Source: UBA1161 sp002311745 (lineage in GTDB: Bacteria; Planctomycetota; Phycisphaerae; Tepidisphaerales; Tepidisphaeraceae). From it: a stretch of 64,000 nt of DNA. Below the pieces are notes generated by a model, which did no database searches, had not been told where the DNA came from, and was given only the letters and a program-made list of their open reading frames with translations. The position numbers were made by a program, and so were the translations under genes. Shown here one piece after another: positions 24,102 through 32,521 of the stretch. The first letter of the stretch is position 1. The number at the start of each line of letters is the position of its first letter. Location of the stretch: positions 62,001-126,000 of the forward strand of contig JBEKAB010000005.1 in assembly GCA_050018415.1 (NCBI GenBank), read 5' to 3'.

Positions 24102-24611
24102 ATGAAGTGTGAGAAGTGCAACAAGCCGGCTACGATCCATCTGACCGAGATTCAGGGCGGCAAGAAGACGGAGAAACATCTGTGCGAGCAGTGCGCCGCC
24201 GAGGCCGAGGGCCTGCCCGTCAAGGCACACACGCCGATCAACGAGCTGCTCACCAATTTCGTGCTGGCGCACAGCGGTTTGAGCAAAGAGCCGGGGACAG
24301 CCTGTCCGCAATGCGGGATCACCTGGGGCGAGTTCCGCCAGACGGGTTTGTTCGGCTGCGAGCAGGATTACGCTTTTTTCGACAAGGACTTGTCGCCGCT
24401 GTTGCAGCGTGCTCATGAAGGGGCGACGCACCATCTGGGGAAGGTGCCGGCGCGTCAGGGCGGCACCAACGTCCCGGTCAAGCGGCAGCTTGATCTGACC
24501 CGTTTGCGAAAAGAACTGGCCCGCGCCGTGGAAGCCGAAGACTACGAGCGCGCGGCAAAACTGCGTGATCAGATCCGCCAGGCGGAAGCCAACCCGGACT
24601 CACCATCATGA
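24102..24611 (+). CDS. mcsA: McsA-like protein-arginine kinase activator with UvrB/UvrC motif
   Basis: A protein of 169 residues from MKCEKCNKP (GAGG 6 bases upstream; the ATG 42 bases earlier is not preferred). Zinc-binding pairs: CEKC with CEQC (residues 3-35), and CPQC with a later Cys (LFGCEQD). A C-terminal UvrB/UvrC helix pair follows (LRKELARAVEAEDYERAAKL). In Bacillus McsA activates the arginine kinase McsB. The gene overlaps mcsB by ATGA. Confidence 0.92.
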   Translation: MKCEKCNKPATIHLTEIQGGKKTEKHLCEQCAAEAEGLPVKAHTPINELLTNFVLAHSGLSKEPGTACPQCGITWGEFRQTGLFGCEQDYAFFDKDLSPLLQRAHEGATHHLGKVPARQGGTNVPVKRQLDLTRLRKELARAVEAEDYERAAKLRDQIRQAEANPDSPS

Positions 24612-25663
24612 AGCTGAGCGATCTGACTTCTCAGGCCGGCGAATGGCTCCGCGGCAGCGGACCGATGAGCGAGATCGTCATCTCCTCGCGCATCCGCCTG
24701 GCCCGCAACATCTCCGGGCATCCGTTCCTGGCGCGCTGCACGCGGCATCAGCGCCAGGCCCTGGAGCACAAGATTCGCGACACCATTCTGACGGCCAACC
24801 TGTCGCTGCGGACGCTCTACGTCGATCTGGAGGCGGCGCCGGAGATCGACCGGCAACTGCTGGTGGAGCGGCACCTGATCAGCAAGCCGCACAAGGATGC
24901 CGAGGGTGCCCGCGGCGTGGCCATCGCGGAAAATGAAACCCTGGCCATCATGGTCAACGAGGAGGACCATCTGCGCATCCAGGTGCTGCGCAGCGGGCTG
25001 CAACTGGAGGAGGCCTGGGAGCAGATCAACGCGGTGGATGATCAACTGGAAGCGGCCTTGGATTTCGCGTTTCATCCGCGCTTCGGTTACCTGACGGCCT
25101 GCCCGACCAACGTGGGCACGGGCATCCGCGTCAGCGTCATGCTGCATTTGCCGGGGTTGAAACTGGCCGGCGAGATCGAAAAGGTGTTCCGCGCCGCCAA
25201 GGACATGCGCCTGGCCGTGCGCGGCCTGTACGGCGAGGGGACCGAGGCCACCGGCGATTTTTATCAGGTCTCCAACCAGACGACGCTGGGGCGCAGCGAG
25301 GATGACATCATCAGCGACTTTCGCAACGTCGTCATTCCCAAGATCATCGAATACGAGCACCAGGCGCGGCGGGCGCTGATGAGCGAGCGGGCGGTGGCCG
25401 TGGAGGACCGCGTGTGCCGGGCGCTGGGGCTGCTGCGTTCGGCCCGGCTTCTGTCCGCGGAAGAAACGCTGGCCATGCTGAGCCACGTGCGCCTGGGGGT
25501 GAATCTGGGCCGAGTCAAGGACCTGGATTTGAGCAAGGTGAACGAGCTTTTCCTGCTGACGCAGGACGCGCATCTGCAGAAGCTTTTGGGCAAGAAGCTG
25601 GATGAGGAAGCCCTGGCGGCCGCCCGCGCCGACTACGTTCGCCGCCGCCTGGGCGCGGCGTGA
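24608..25663 (+). CDS. mcsB: Protein arginine kinase
   Basis: Phosphorylates protein arginines and so marks proteins for ClpCP in Firmicutes. The 351 residues match the family. Motifs: VISSRIRLARN near residue 25, active-site segment LTACPTNVGTGIRVS with its cysteine near 160, and GEGTEATGDFYQVSNQTTLG. Coupled to mcsA by an ATGA overlap, as in the ctsR-mcsA-mcsB-clpC operon, but here neither ctsR nor clpC is adjacent. Instead two small toxin/immunity-like genes follow with overlapping starts. Confidence 0.95.
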   Translation: MKLSDLTSQAGEWLRGSGPMSEIVISSRIRLARNISGHPFLARCTRHQRQALEHKIRDTILTANLSLRTLYVDLEAAPEIDRQLLVERHLISKPHKDAEGARGVAIAENETLAIMVNEEDHLRIQVLRSGLQLEEAWEQINAVDDQLEAALDFAFHPRFGYLTACPTNVGTGIRVSVMLHLPGLKLAGEIEKVFRAAKDMRLAVRGLYGEGTEATGDFYQVSNQTTLGRSEDDIISDFRNVVIPKIIEYEHQARRALMSERAVAVEDRVCRALGLLRSARLLSAEETLAMLSHVRLGVNLGRVKDLDLSKVNELFLLTQDAHLQKLLGKKLDEEALAAARADYVRRRLGAA

Positions 25664-26094
25664 ACCATTTCTCCAACGCGAAGGCCGGCACGATGCACGC
25701 GCCTCTCAAGGAAAAACAGGCCCGCGTCAAGCAGATGATCGACGACCTGCGCCGGCAAGTCGATCTGCTGGCCCGAGTCGTGGATGACAAGGCGGATGGC
25801 CACATTCCCGAGTGCGGAAGGGTAAGAATCATCGCCAAGGTTCCCGGCGCCGAAGAACTGCAAGGAAAGACCGGCGTAGCCCTGGCCGGTGGTCCGGATG
25901 CCGCGGGAAACTGGACATACACGGTACTGGTGGATTCGCTCAACGAAACCTACGTCTTGCCGGAGTCGGCCCTGTCGTTTCTCGGATGGACGGTTCCACA
26001 AGACCAGATGTACGCAACCAGGCCGATCCGGGTCCGCGTGGATAACCAGGGACGCGGCAGCATCGTCCGCAGAGCCAAGAAAAAAACCAGGTGA
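25660..26094 (+). CDS. Imm31-like immunity protein candidate
   Basis: A protein of 144 residues if read from the GTG that overlaps the mcsB stop (GTGA); an ATG at 25693 is an alternative. An N-terminal helix (KQARVKQMIDDLRRQVDLLA) is followed by a small beta domain: GRVRIIAKVPGAEELQGKTG, WTYTVLVDSLNETYVLPESA, RPIRVRVDNQGRGSIV. This pattern (short strands, 'GKxGV', 'YTVxxxSxxExxxLPE') is like Imm31 immunity proteins. Its stop overlaps the start of the toxin-like gene (GTGA). The assignment is by pattern only. Confidence 0.5.
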   Translation: MNHFSNAKAGTMHAPLKEKQARVKQMIDDLRRQVDLLARVVDDKADGHIPECGRVRIIAKVPGAEELQGKTGVALAGGPDAAGNWTYTVLVDSLNETYVLPESALSFLGWTVPQDQMYATRPIRVRVDNQGRGSIVRRAKKKTR

Positions 26095-26420
26095 GCCAAA
26101 CCGATCCCACAGGCTTGTCTCCGGAGGCATTGCTTCGCTCGCTCCACCTGCCGACCGCAGGCGAATTTCCGTTCATCCCACCCAAACGCTGGCGGCCCAC
26201 TCAGCCGCTGCACGGACCTTCAACGGGAGGCTATTACGACCGGTTTGCCCGCTTGTGGAAAAAGGGTCGTTCGATCACCCGCGGTCAGCACTTCGAATGG
26301 GACGTTCAGTTTCCCAGCGGCAGCCATCTCAACGTGGATTGGACGGGGAGAATCACGCACCCCAGGGCGTCGGCTCCCAAGACCCGCCGAGCCAAACGCG
26401 ACCCCGGCAAAAACCGCTGA
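26091..26420 (+). CDS. Orphan polymorphic-toxin type 17-like domain protein
   Basis: A protein of 109 residues with a GTG start overlapping the previous stop. The core (YYDRFARLWKKGRSITRGQ, then FEWDVQFPSGSHLNVDWTGR, ITH) follows the pattern of the polymorphic toxin type 17 C-terminal domain: G(Y)xDRFGxxWxKGPSRTxGxxFEWDVQ, SHLNV, GRVTH. There is no secretion or pre-toxin region, so it is either a detached toxin tip, a silenced cassette or a domesticated protein. Its likely antidote is the overlapping gene before it. The lysine/arginine-rich tail would suit a nucleic-acid target. Confidence 0.55.
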   Translation: MSQTDPTGLSPEALLRSLHLPTAGEFPFIPPKRWRPTQPLHGPSTGGYYDRFARLWKKGRSITRGQHFEWDVQFPSGSHLNVDWTGRITHPRASAPKTRRAKRDPGKNR

Positions 26421-26631
26421 CAACTTCATCTCGAAGACGGTTGTTCGATCAATGGCACTAAGTGGTGCAATGTCAGAAGTGGGATAATTCTTCTTTCTTC
26501 AAGAGGACGCCATGTCCTGCCGGCATTCTGAGTTCTATCTGGATCTCTGGAGAAGAAATCCCCCGCCAAGTTGCCCAAGATCGATGAATCTGGCGCGACT
26601 ATCAGCGGTCGGAGAATGGCCGACATGTCCT

Positions 26632-27804
26632 TCAATCCACCGTTATCGCCGAACTTGCCGACGGCTCCGCTGCCGCTTTACGGCCAATCGCCAACATGCG
26701 ATCCAAGGCCAGCACCGCCCAGCGGCGAGTTTCCGCATCCACCTTGATCTGATTGACCACCGTGCCCTGGGCCAGGTTCTCGATGACCCAGCATAGATGC
26801 GCCAGGTCGATGCGGTACATCGTCGTGCACAGGCATTGGCAGTCGCTGAGCACGATGATCTTCTGATCGGGGTGCTGTTTGGCCAGGCGGTTCACGAGGT
26901 GAACCTCGGTGCCGACGGCCCATTGGCTGCCGGGCGGGGCCTGGGAAATCTGTTTAACGATGTAGGCGGTGCTGCCGACTTGGTCGGACTTCTGAACGAC
27001 ATCCCAGCGGCATTCGGGATGAACGATCACTTTCATGTCCGGGTAGTTGGCGCGGACCTGATCCACGTGCTCGGGGCGGAAGAGCTGATGGACCGAGCAC
27101 TGGCCTTTCCAAAGCACGAAATCCGCCAGGGCGATTCTCTCCGGATCGTGGCCGCCCAGTTCCTCGGCCGGGTCCCACACCACCATTGAATCCAGGGAAT
27201 AACCCATGGCGTAGGCGGTGTTGCGGCCCAGGTGCTGGTCGGGGAAGAAGAGGATTTTGGCTTTGCCGTCGGCTGCGCCGTCGTCGGCCCCGCCGGCCAG
27301 AGCCCACTTCAAGACGCTGGCGCAGTTGCTGCTGGTGCAGACAGCTCCATCATGGCGGCCGACGAACGCTTTAATGGCCGCCGAGCTGTTCATGTACGTA
27401 ATGGGCACGATCGTTTGCTCGGGGCAGACTTCCCGTAGTTGATCCCAGCATTCCAGGGTTTGCTCGAGGTTGGCCATGTCCGCCATGGAGCAGCCTGCGC
27501 CCAAGTCTGGGAGAACGATCTTCACCTGGGCGGGGGTGAGGATGTCGGCCGATTCGGCCATGAAATGCACGCCGCAGAATATGACGAACTCGATGTCCTT
27601 TTGAGCCGCCGCCTTTTGAGAAAGCTCAAAGCTGTCGCCGACGAAATCCGCCAGTCGGATGATGGCGTCCTGCTGGTAATGGTGGCCGAGGATGATCAGT
27701 CGGTTGCCCAGGGACCGCTTGGCCGCGGCGATGCGCAAACCCAGTTCGGCATCTGACAGGCAGGCGTAGGTTGGAGGCAGGGGTTGTTGCCAGACCGTTA
27801 CCAT
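26632..27804 (-). CDS. nadA: Quinolinate synthase A
   Basis: Iron-sulphur enzyme that condenses iminoaspartate with dihydroxyacetone phosphate in NAD synthesis. Motifs: ILGHHYQQDAIIRLADFVGD, VIFCGVHFMAESADIL, DLGAGCSMADM, TYMNSSAAIKAFVG, CTSSNCASVLKWA, FFPDQHLGRNTA, HPECRWDVV, and a Cys-rich SDCQCLCTTMYRID. The start is taken at MVTVWQQP, where family similarity begins; an in-frame ATG 26 codons upstream gives an unlikely extension. nadB and nadC are not in the window. Confidence 0.95.
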   Translation of the reverse strand: MVTVWQQPLPPTYACLSDAELGLRIAAAKRSLGNRLIILGHHYQQDAIIRLADFVGDSFELSQKAAAQKDIEFVIFCGVHFMAESADILTPAQVKIVLPDLGAGCSMADMANLEQTLECWDQLREVCPEQTIVPITYMNSSAAIKAFVGRHDGAVCTSSNCASVLKWALAGGADDGAADGKAKILFFPDQHLGRNTAYAMGYSLDSMVVWDPAEELGGHDPERIALADFVLWKGQCSVHQLFRPEHVDQVRANYPDMKVIVHPECRWDVVQKSDQVGSTAYIVKQISQAPPGSQWAVGTEVHLVNRLAKQHPDQKIIVLSDCQCLCTTMYRIDLAHLCWVIENLAQGTVVNQIKVDAETRRWAVLALDRMLAIGRKAAAEPSASSAITVD

Positions 27805-28207
27805 GTGGCGGATTGTATCGCCTGGGAGAGCGATCGTGCTGGCGGCGGGGGGCAAAATGGGCTTCGAACACCGCCAAAACACCCGTAACTCTATTATGGA
27901 TTTTAGCTTACATTACCCAGATTCCGCAGTCGACATAAGCCCTTGCAAAGGCATCCCCGCCCGGTTATTAGTATCTGGTAAGCGCTCGTTACTTCAACAA
28001 TGACAGAGGGTACCGAGCGGAAGTGCCTAGCGGCTAGGCGGATGTTGTAAGCGTGCCGCGGGCATCGGATATGCGGGATTTGCCGGTCTTGTGGGAGAAT
28101 GCATAGCAAGTGGCATATAGGTGCAGGCGCGGCATGAGGTTTGTTTCGCTTCGTCGAGCCGTGTTGCGTTTCGAGAAGGACATATCCCCAAAAGGGAAGG
28201 AGTTAAC
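27805..28207. other. Intergenic region between nadA and the porin gene
   Basis: About 400 bases between divergent genes. It should hold both promoters and a ~100-base porin leader. I see no gene, no strong hairpin and no clear -35/-10 pair. A TGGCAT…TGCAG string near 28110 is one base off sigma-54 spacing. Confidence 0.5.
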
Positions 28208-29518
28208 ATGATGGTTCGGAAAGGTTTGGTTGGCGCGGTTGCCGCCGTGCTGGCCATTGGGTCTGCCGCTTGGGCGGACGACTCAGGGCCATGTACCTGT
28301 CCGTCGCTTAGCCTCGCGTCGGACACGCAAGTGGTAGCGCCGCAATCGCAGGCTGTAACGGATCAGCCGATTCTAGCGGATGAGGCCGCCCCGGCACCTC
28401 GTAAGCCCCTGATGAATGGGCTGGACAAAATTGGCCTGGCTAAGCCGCTGGACAGCATCGGCATTAACATCTACGGCTTCGTCGAGGCCGGCTATATGTA
28501 CGACGCCACGGTGCCGCATAACATCACCCCGCCCAGGACCGCCCCCGGCGATCTGATCTTCTTCCCCGGCCCTTACAAGAACCAAGTGCTGCTCGATCAG
28601 CTCGATTTGAACATCGAGCGCTTGGTGGACGCCAGCAAGGGTAAATTCGACGTCGGCTTCCACGTTGAAGCGTTCTACGGCCGTGACGCGTTTTTCACGC
28701 ACTCCAACGGCATATTGGACGAGAACAACAAGCACGGCGGCGGGCAGGAAGTCAGCTTCGACCTCGACCAGGCTTATCTGACGTTTGCCATTCCCGTGGG
28801 CAGCGGCCTGACCGTCAAGGCCGGAAAGTTCGTCACCTTGTTTGGCATCGAGACGATCAATCCGACGGGCAATTTGCTCTATACGCATAGCTACGAGTTC
28901 AGCTATGGCATTCCGTTCACGCAAACCGGCATCCTGGCCAGCTATAACCTGACCGACAAGCTGGCGTTGACCGCCGGCATCACACGCGGCTGGAACCAGT
29001 CCAGCAGCGACAACAACGGCGCCATCGACTTCCTGGGCGAAGCGGTCTACACCTGGTCGGATAAGCTGACCTTCACGGCCAACCTGGCTGTTGGGCCCGA
29101 GGCTTTCCACGACAACGCCGACTACTTTCTTGTTCCCGAGGTCATCGCCGCCTACAAGATGTCTGATCAATTGACCGTCGACGGCGATATCCTCTACGGT
29201 TTTGCCAACAACATCGCCCAGTGGTGGGGCATCGCCGGCTACGCCGACTACGCCTTCAGCAGCATGTTCTCGCTCAATGCCCGCATTGAGTACTACCATG
29301 ACGGCAAGGGCGCCACCACCGGCACGGGCGACGGCTCGGATGTGAACATCTGGGAAGCGACCGCCGGCGTGGCGATCACCCCGCTGCCTGACAACGAATG
29401 GCTCAGGACCCTGGTCCTCCGCCCCGAAGTGCGGTTTGACTGGGCCGATCAGGGCGTGTTCGATTTCACTAAGTTCAACCAGTTGACGGTTGCTTGCGAC
29501 CTGATCTGGTCGTTTTAG
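28208..29518 (+). CDS. Putative beta-barrel porin-2 (BBP2/OmpL-like)
   Basis: A 436-residue outer-membrane protein. The ATG at 28208 is preceded by AAGGAG at 6 bases; signal peptide VGAVAAVLAIGSAAWA. The mature part starts with GINIYGFVEAGYMYD and shows alternating amphipathic strands (DLNIERLVDASKGKFDVGFH, LTVKAGKFVTLFGIE, YGIPFTQTGILASYNLTDKL, EVRFDWADQGVFD). This layout fits the BBP2 family of outer-membrane porins. A monocistronic unit, closed by the terminator at 29541. Confidence 0.85.
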   Translation: MMVRKGLVGAVAAVLAIGSAAWADDSGPCTCPSLSLASDTQVVAPQSQAVTDQPILADEAAPAPRKPLMNGLDKIGLAKPLDSIGINIYGFVEAGYMYDATVPHNITPPRTAPGDLIFFPGPYKNQVLLDQLDLNIERLVDASKGKFDVGFHVEAFYGRDAFFTHSNGILDENNKHGGGQEVSFDLDQAYLTFAIPVGSGLTVKAGKFVTLFGIETINPTGNLLYTHSYEFSYGIPFTQTGILASYNLTDKLALTAGITRGWNQSSSDNNGAIDFLGEAVYTWSDKLTFTANLAVGPEAFHDNADYFLVPEVIAAYKMSDQLTVDGDILYGFANNIAQWWGIAGYADYAFSSMFSLNARIEYYHDGKGATTGTGDGSDVNIWEATAGVAITPLPDNEWLRTLVLRPEVRFDWADQGVFDFTKFNQLTVACDLIWSF

Positions 29519-29540
29519 CCGTTACGGTGCAAGACCCATC

Positions 29541-29576
29541 GGGCGTCGCGGCATCCCCGCGACGCCCGCTTTTTTG
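29541..29576 (+). terminator. Intrinsic terminator after the porin gene
   Basis: GGGCGTCGCGG pairs with CCGCGACGCCC across a short loop and is followed by GCTTTTTT. It lies 22 bases after the porin stop codon. Confidence 0.9.
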
Positions 29577-29654
29577 TGGGCCGCAGCGGCCGCAGGATCC
29601 CCGCGTCGAAAACCGAGCTTCCCCTGGGTACACTTGGGCGTGAACGACTCGATC

Positions 29655-30530
29655 ATGCGGATTGACAAGCTGTTCAGTCTCGGCAAGCCGACGATCTCGT
29701 TTGAATTCTTTCCGCCCAAGACGGAGGCGGGGTTTGCCCAGCTTTTCCAGGTCATTGGCGATCTTCATCCGCTGCATCCCAGTTATGTTTCGGTGACCTA
29801 CGGCGCCGGGGGAAGCACGCGGCAGAAGACGGTCGCCCTGGTCGAGCGCATCCAGCGCGAGCTGGGCATCCGCTCCATGGCCCACCTGACCTGTGTTGGG
29901 CACACCGCCGCCGAAATGGCCGCGATCCTGGACGAGCTGTGGGGAAGCGGAATCCGCAACGTCCTGGCCCTGCGTGGCGATCCTCCGGCCGGCCAGGGGC
30001 AGTTTGCCCCGCCCGAAGGCGGCTTTGCTTACGCCAGCGATCTGGCCAAGTTTGTCCGTGTCCGCCACGATTTTGCCATCGGCGTCGCTGGCTACCCCGA
30101 GGGCCATCCCCAGTGTCTCAACCGCACGCGCGATTTGGAGATGCTCAAGCTCAAGGTGGATAACGGCGGGAACTTCGTGATCACGCAGCTCTTTTTCGAC
30201 AACGCCGACTTCTACCGTTTTCGCGACCAGGCCCGGGCGATGGGGATCGGCGTTCCGATCATCGCCGGCATCATGCCGATCCTCAACGTCGCGCAGATCA
30301 AGCGGTTTGTCAGCCTGTGCGGCGCGAAAATTCCTCATCCGCTGCTGCTGAAACTGGAGAGTCTGGAGAGCGATGCGGAGGCGGTGTATGCCGCCGGCGT
30401 CGCGCACGCCGTGGGTCAGTGCCGCGATCTCCTGGCCCACGGTGTCGAGGGCTTGCATTTTTACACCCTCAACAAGAGTAAGGCGACGGTGCAGATCGTG
30501 CGGGCGCTGAACGTGTTGCATGCGAGCTAA
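29655..30530 (+). CDS. metF: 5,10-methylenetetrahydrofolate reductase
   Basis: Flavoenzyme that makes 5-methyl-THF for methionine synthesis. A protein of 291 residues from MRIDKLFSLGKPTISFEFFP. Motifs: FEFFPPKTEAG, VSVTYGAGGSTRQKT, AHLTCVGHT, NVLALRGDPP, YPEGHPQ, NFVITQLFFDN and PIIAGIMPI. The 27 in-frame codons upstream would run into the porin terminator and are not counted. It converges on the RNA-binding protein gene across a palindromic repeat. Confidence 0.96.
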   Translation: MRIDKLFSLGKPTISFEFFPPKTEAGFAQLFQVIGDLHPLHPSYVSVTYGAGGSTRQKTVALVERIQRELGIRSMAHLTCVGHTAAEMAAILDELWGSGIRNVLALRGDPPAGQGQFAPPEGGFAYASDLAKFVRVRHDFAIGVAGYPEGHPQCLNRTRDLEMLKLKVDNGGNFVITQLFFDNADFYRFRDQARAMGIGVPIIAGIMPILNVAQIKRFVSLCGAKIPHPLLLKLESLESDAEAVYAAGVAHAVGQCRDLLAHGVEGLHFYTLNKSKATVQIVRALNVLHAS

Positions 30531-30661
30531 AACAAAGGCAACCGAAGAGACGCAGGGACGCGCCGAGTGCCGCAGAGAAGAAAAATAAAAATAGCTCTTT
30601 TGAATTTATTCTCTGCGGCTGTCTCTGCGCCTCAGCGTCTCTGCGGTTGCCTTTGTCTTTT
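30530..30661. repeat. Long palindromic intergenic repeat, copy 2
   Basis: Left arm AAACAAAGGCAACCGAAGAG through CGCAGAGAAG; right arm CTCTGCGGCTGTCTCTG through GCGTCTCTGCGGTTGCC and TTTGTCTTT; AT-rich centre. The outer 20 bases pair almost perfectly. It lies between the convergent genes metF and the RNA-binding protein. Confidence 0.85.
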
Positions 30662-30699
30662 GGACCATTGAAGGACGCTGGCGATTGACAAGGGGCGCG

Positions 30700-30730
30700 A
30701 AAAAAGACCCCCGTCGGGGGACGGGGGTTC
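30700..30730 (-). terminator. Intrinsic terminator of the RNA-binding protein gene
   Basis: On the minus strand AACCCCCGTC pairs with GACGGGGGT across a CCCC-type loop, followed by CTTTTTT. It lies 26 bases after the stop codon at 30756. Confidence 0.88.
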
Positions 30731-30755
30731 TGGATATTGAACTCGATGCGGGCGA

Positions 30756-31136
30756 TCAGTAGCGGTCGCGGTTTCCGCGGTCGCCGCGGCCACCGCCGCC
30801 GCCGTAACCGCCGCCGCCACCGCGGCCGCCGCCGTATCCACCGCGGCCGCCGCCACCGCCGCCGCCGCCAAAGCCGCGGCCGCGCTCCTCGCGCGGACGG
30901 GCCTCGTTGACGGTCAACGCCCGACCTTGGTGTTCCTGGCCATTGAGCGCTGCGATGGCTGCCTGCGCCTCCTGATCCGTTGCCATCTCCACGAATCCGA
31001 AACCCTTGCTCCGGCCGGTATCCCGATCATTGATGATCTGAGCCGAAACCACCTGCCCATGAGCGCCGAACATTTGCTCGAGTTCCGAGCTATCGATTTG
31101 GTAGCTCAGATTCCCGACGTACAACTTCTTACCCAT
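30756..31136 (-). CDS. RRM-domain glycine-rich RNA-binding protein
   Basis: A protein of 126 residues from MGKKLYVGNLSYQID (AAGGAG 8 bases upstream). Residues 3-80 are one RRM: RNP-2 is KLYVGNL, RNP-1 is KGFGFVEM. The C-terminal 40 residues are Gly/Arg (GGGGGRGGYGGGRG). This is the cyanobacterial/planctomycete Rbp type; family members are often cold-induced RNA chaperones. The 5' side has a long leader (up to 300 bases) before the next gene, where cold control would act. Ends at its own terminator. Confidence 0.93.
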   Translation of the reverse strand: MGKKLYVGNLSYQIDSSELEQMFGAHGQVVSAQIINDRDTGRSKGFGFVEMATDQEAQAAIAALNGQEHQGRALTVNEARPREERGRGFGGGGGGGGRGGYGGGRGGGGGYGGGGGRGDRGNRDRY

Positions 31137-31435
31137 TTGGAATCTCCTTACATGGGTAGACCCAGGCCCGTCTTGACATGGTTCTTTCCGGGCCGAACCG
31201 AAAGAGGCCGCCACGGCGGCCGATGCGGGAGGAATACTACGGACGCGGAGGAAGGACAATACACGAGACGCTTTCCCGAGGCCGGACTTACCCGCCACCT
31301 TGACGTATATCCTATATCCGCGATTTCATGGCAAATCAAGCAAAAATCCGGACTCACCCCATACCATTCCCTAATTGGCGGGCAAATCAAACGCCAGGAC
31401 TGTGCCCGTCGCGGCCAGGGTCCAAGATCGCTACG

Positions 31436-31807
31436 ATGGATGGCGTGGAAGACGCTGGTTCGGATGAACTCGATGGCATGCGGATTCGGCGCTTGGCCGC
31501 GCTGCGGCGGGCGGCGTATCGCAGCCGATCCTACTGCCTGATTGCCCTGGGTGTGTGCCTAGTCGGAGCCGTGCAACTGGTCATCAACGCCATCCATCGC
31601 CTTTGGCTGGGCGGCGGCTGGGTGAGGCCGGTGCTTTACGTCATGGCGGCGGCAGGCTTGCTGGCGCTGGGGACCTGGTGTGCGCATCTGGCCGTGAAGT
31701 TTGGTCGCCAAGCGAAGCAATCGTCGATTTTGCCGCCGACCTCCCCGCCTGATTTCTCGATTCTCGATGATGGCAGCCAACGGACGCGCCATCTGGAGCA
31801 GTTGTAA
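31436..31807 (+). CDS. Small two-helix membrane protein of unknown function
   Basis: A protein of 123 residues from MDGVEDAGSDELDG; the upstream codons of the frame have no ribosome site. An acidic start and a basic stretch (RIRRLAALRRAAYRSR) precede two membrane helices (CLIALGVCLVGAVQLVINAI and VLYVMAAAGLLALGTWCAHL). The end is polar. I do not recognise the family. It stands between the divergent RNA-binding gene and the MarR gene. Confidence 0.55.
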   Translation: MDGVEDAGSDELDGMRIRRLAALRRAAYRSRSYCLIALGVCLVGAVQLVINAIHRLWLGGGWVRPVLYVMAAAGLLALGTWCAHLAVKFGRQAKQSSILPPTSPPDFSILDDGSQRTRHLEQL

Positions 31808-31955
31808 AGCGGTGCGGTTGCCGCGGGCGGGCGAGATTGCCGGCAAATCGGACCTTCGGATATGGTGATCCAGAAACCGGCTTTGGCTGGCTCCGCCAAG
31901 GGCCGTGACGTGCCAGGTGTTGCGGGTTGGGCGCGGCCTGGGCTATTATTGACGT

Positions 31956-32501
31956 ATGCAATTATTGTCTTTTGCAAATAAGCCGAGCCCGGCCACGGCG
32001 GAGGCGTCCAGCGACCGCTGCGCGCGCCACGTGCTGAGCGTTGTGCCGCCGGTGGTGCGGGCCATCAGGAACATGATGCGTCACCATCGGCTGGCCGGCC
32101 TGTCCGTGCCGCAGTTCCGGGCGATGGCGCTGCTGAGCCGATCGCCCCGGGCGTCGCTGTCGAGCGTGGCGGAGTACGTGGGCACGAGCCTGCCGGCGGC
32201 GTCGCGGATGATCGACGGCCTGGTCGGCAAGAAGCTGGTGGCCCGGCAGGAGTGCTGCGATGACCGCAGGCAGATCTCGCTGGCGCTGACGGCGCGAGGC
32301 GCGGCCGCTTTCCACGCGTCCCACCAGGCGACGCAAAGGCAGATGGGTCAGCGGCTCAAGGTACTCTCCTCCACCCAGCGCCGGGCGGTGATCGACGCGA
32401 TGCGCCTTCTGGCCGGCATTTTCGGCGCCGACGGATTGGCGGACCGGGCCGGGCCTCAAATCGCCAAAAACGGTTGGCAGGGTCGCGCGGCGCGGTCTTA
32501 G
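31956..32501 (+). CDS. MarR-family transcriptional regulator of the first efflux module
   Basis: A protein of 181 residues. The winged helix is visible: LSVPQFRAMALLSRSPRASL, then VAEYVGTSLPAASRMIDGLV and KKLVARQECCDDRRQISLAL (wing). It lies 20 bases upstream of an RND transporter gene on the same strand and probably represses that operon. It is a paralogue of the regulator at 38795: both share LSxPQFRA, SLSxVAE, GxSLPxASR and the DRRQxSL wing. Confidence 0.9.
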   Translation: MQLLSFANKPSPATAEASSDRCARHVLSVVPPVVRAIRNMMRHHRLAGLSVPQFRAMALLSRSPRASLSSVAEYVGTSLPAASRMIDGLVGKKLVARQECCDDRRQISLALTARGAAAFHASHQATQRQMGQRLKVLSSTQRRAVIDAMRLLAGIFGADGLADRAGPQIAKNGWQGRAARS

Positions 32502-32521
32502 GAACTTCTTTAGGAATCGGT

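Noticed and set aside
28108..28124. TGGCAT…TGCAG as a sigma-54 promoter for the porin
   Set aside because: The spacing between the GG and GC elements is one base short and no enhancer-binding regulator is nearby.
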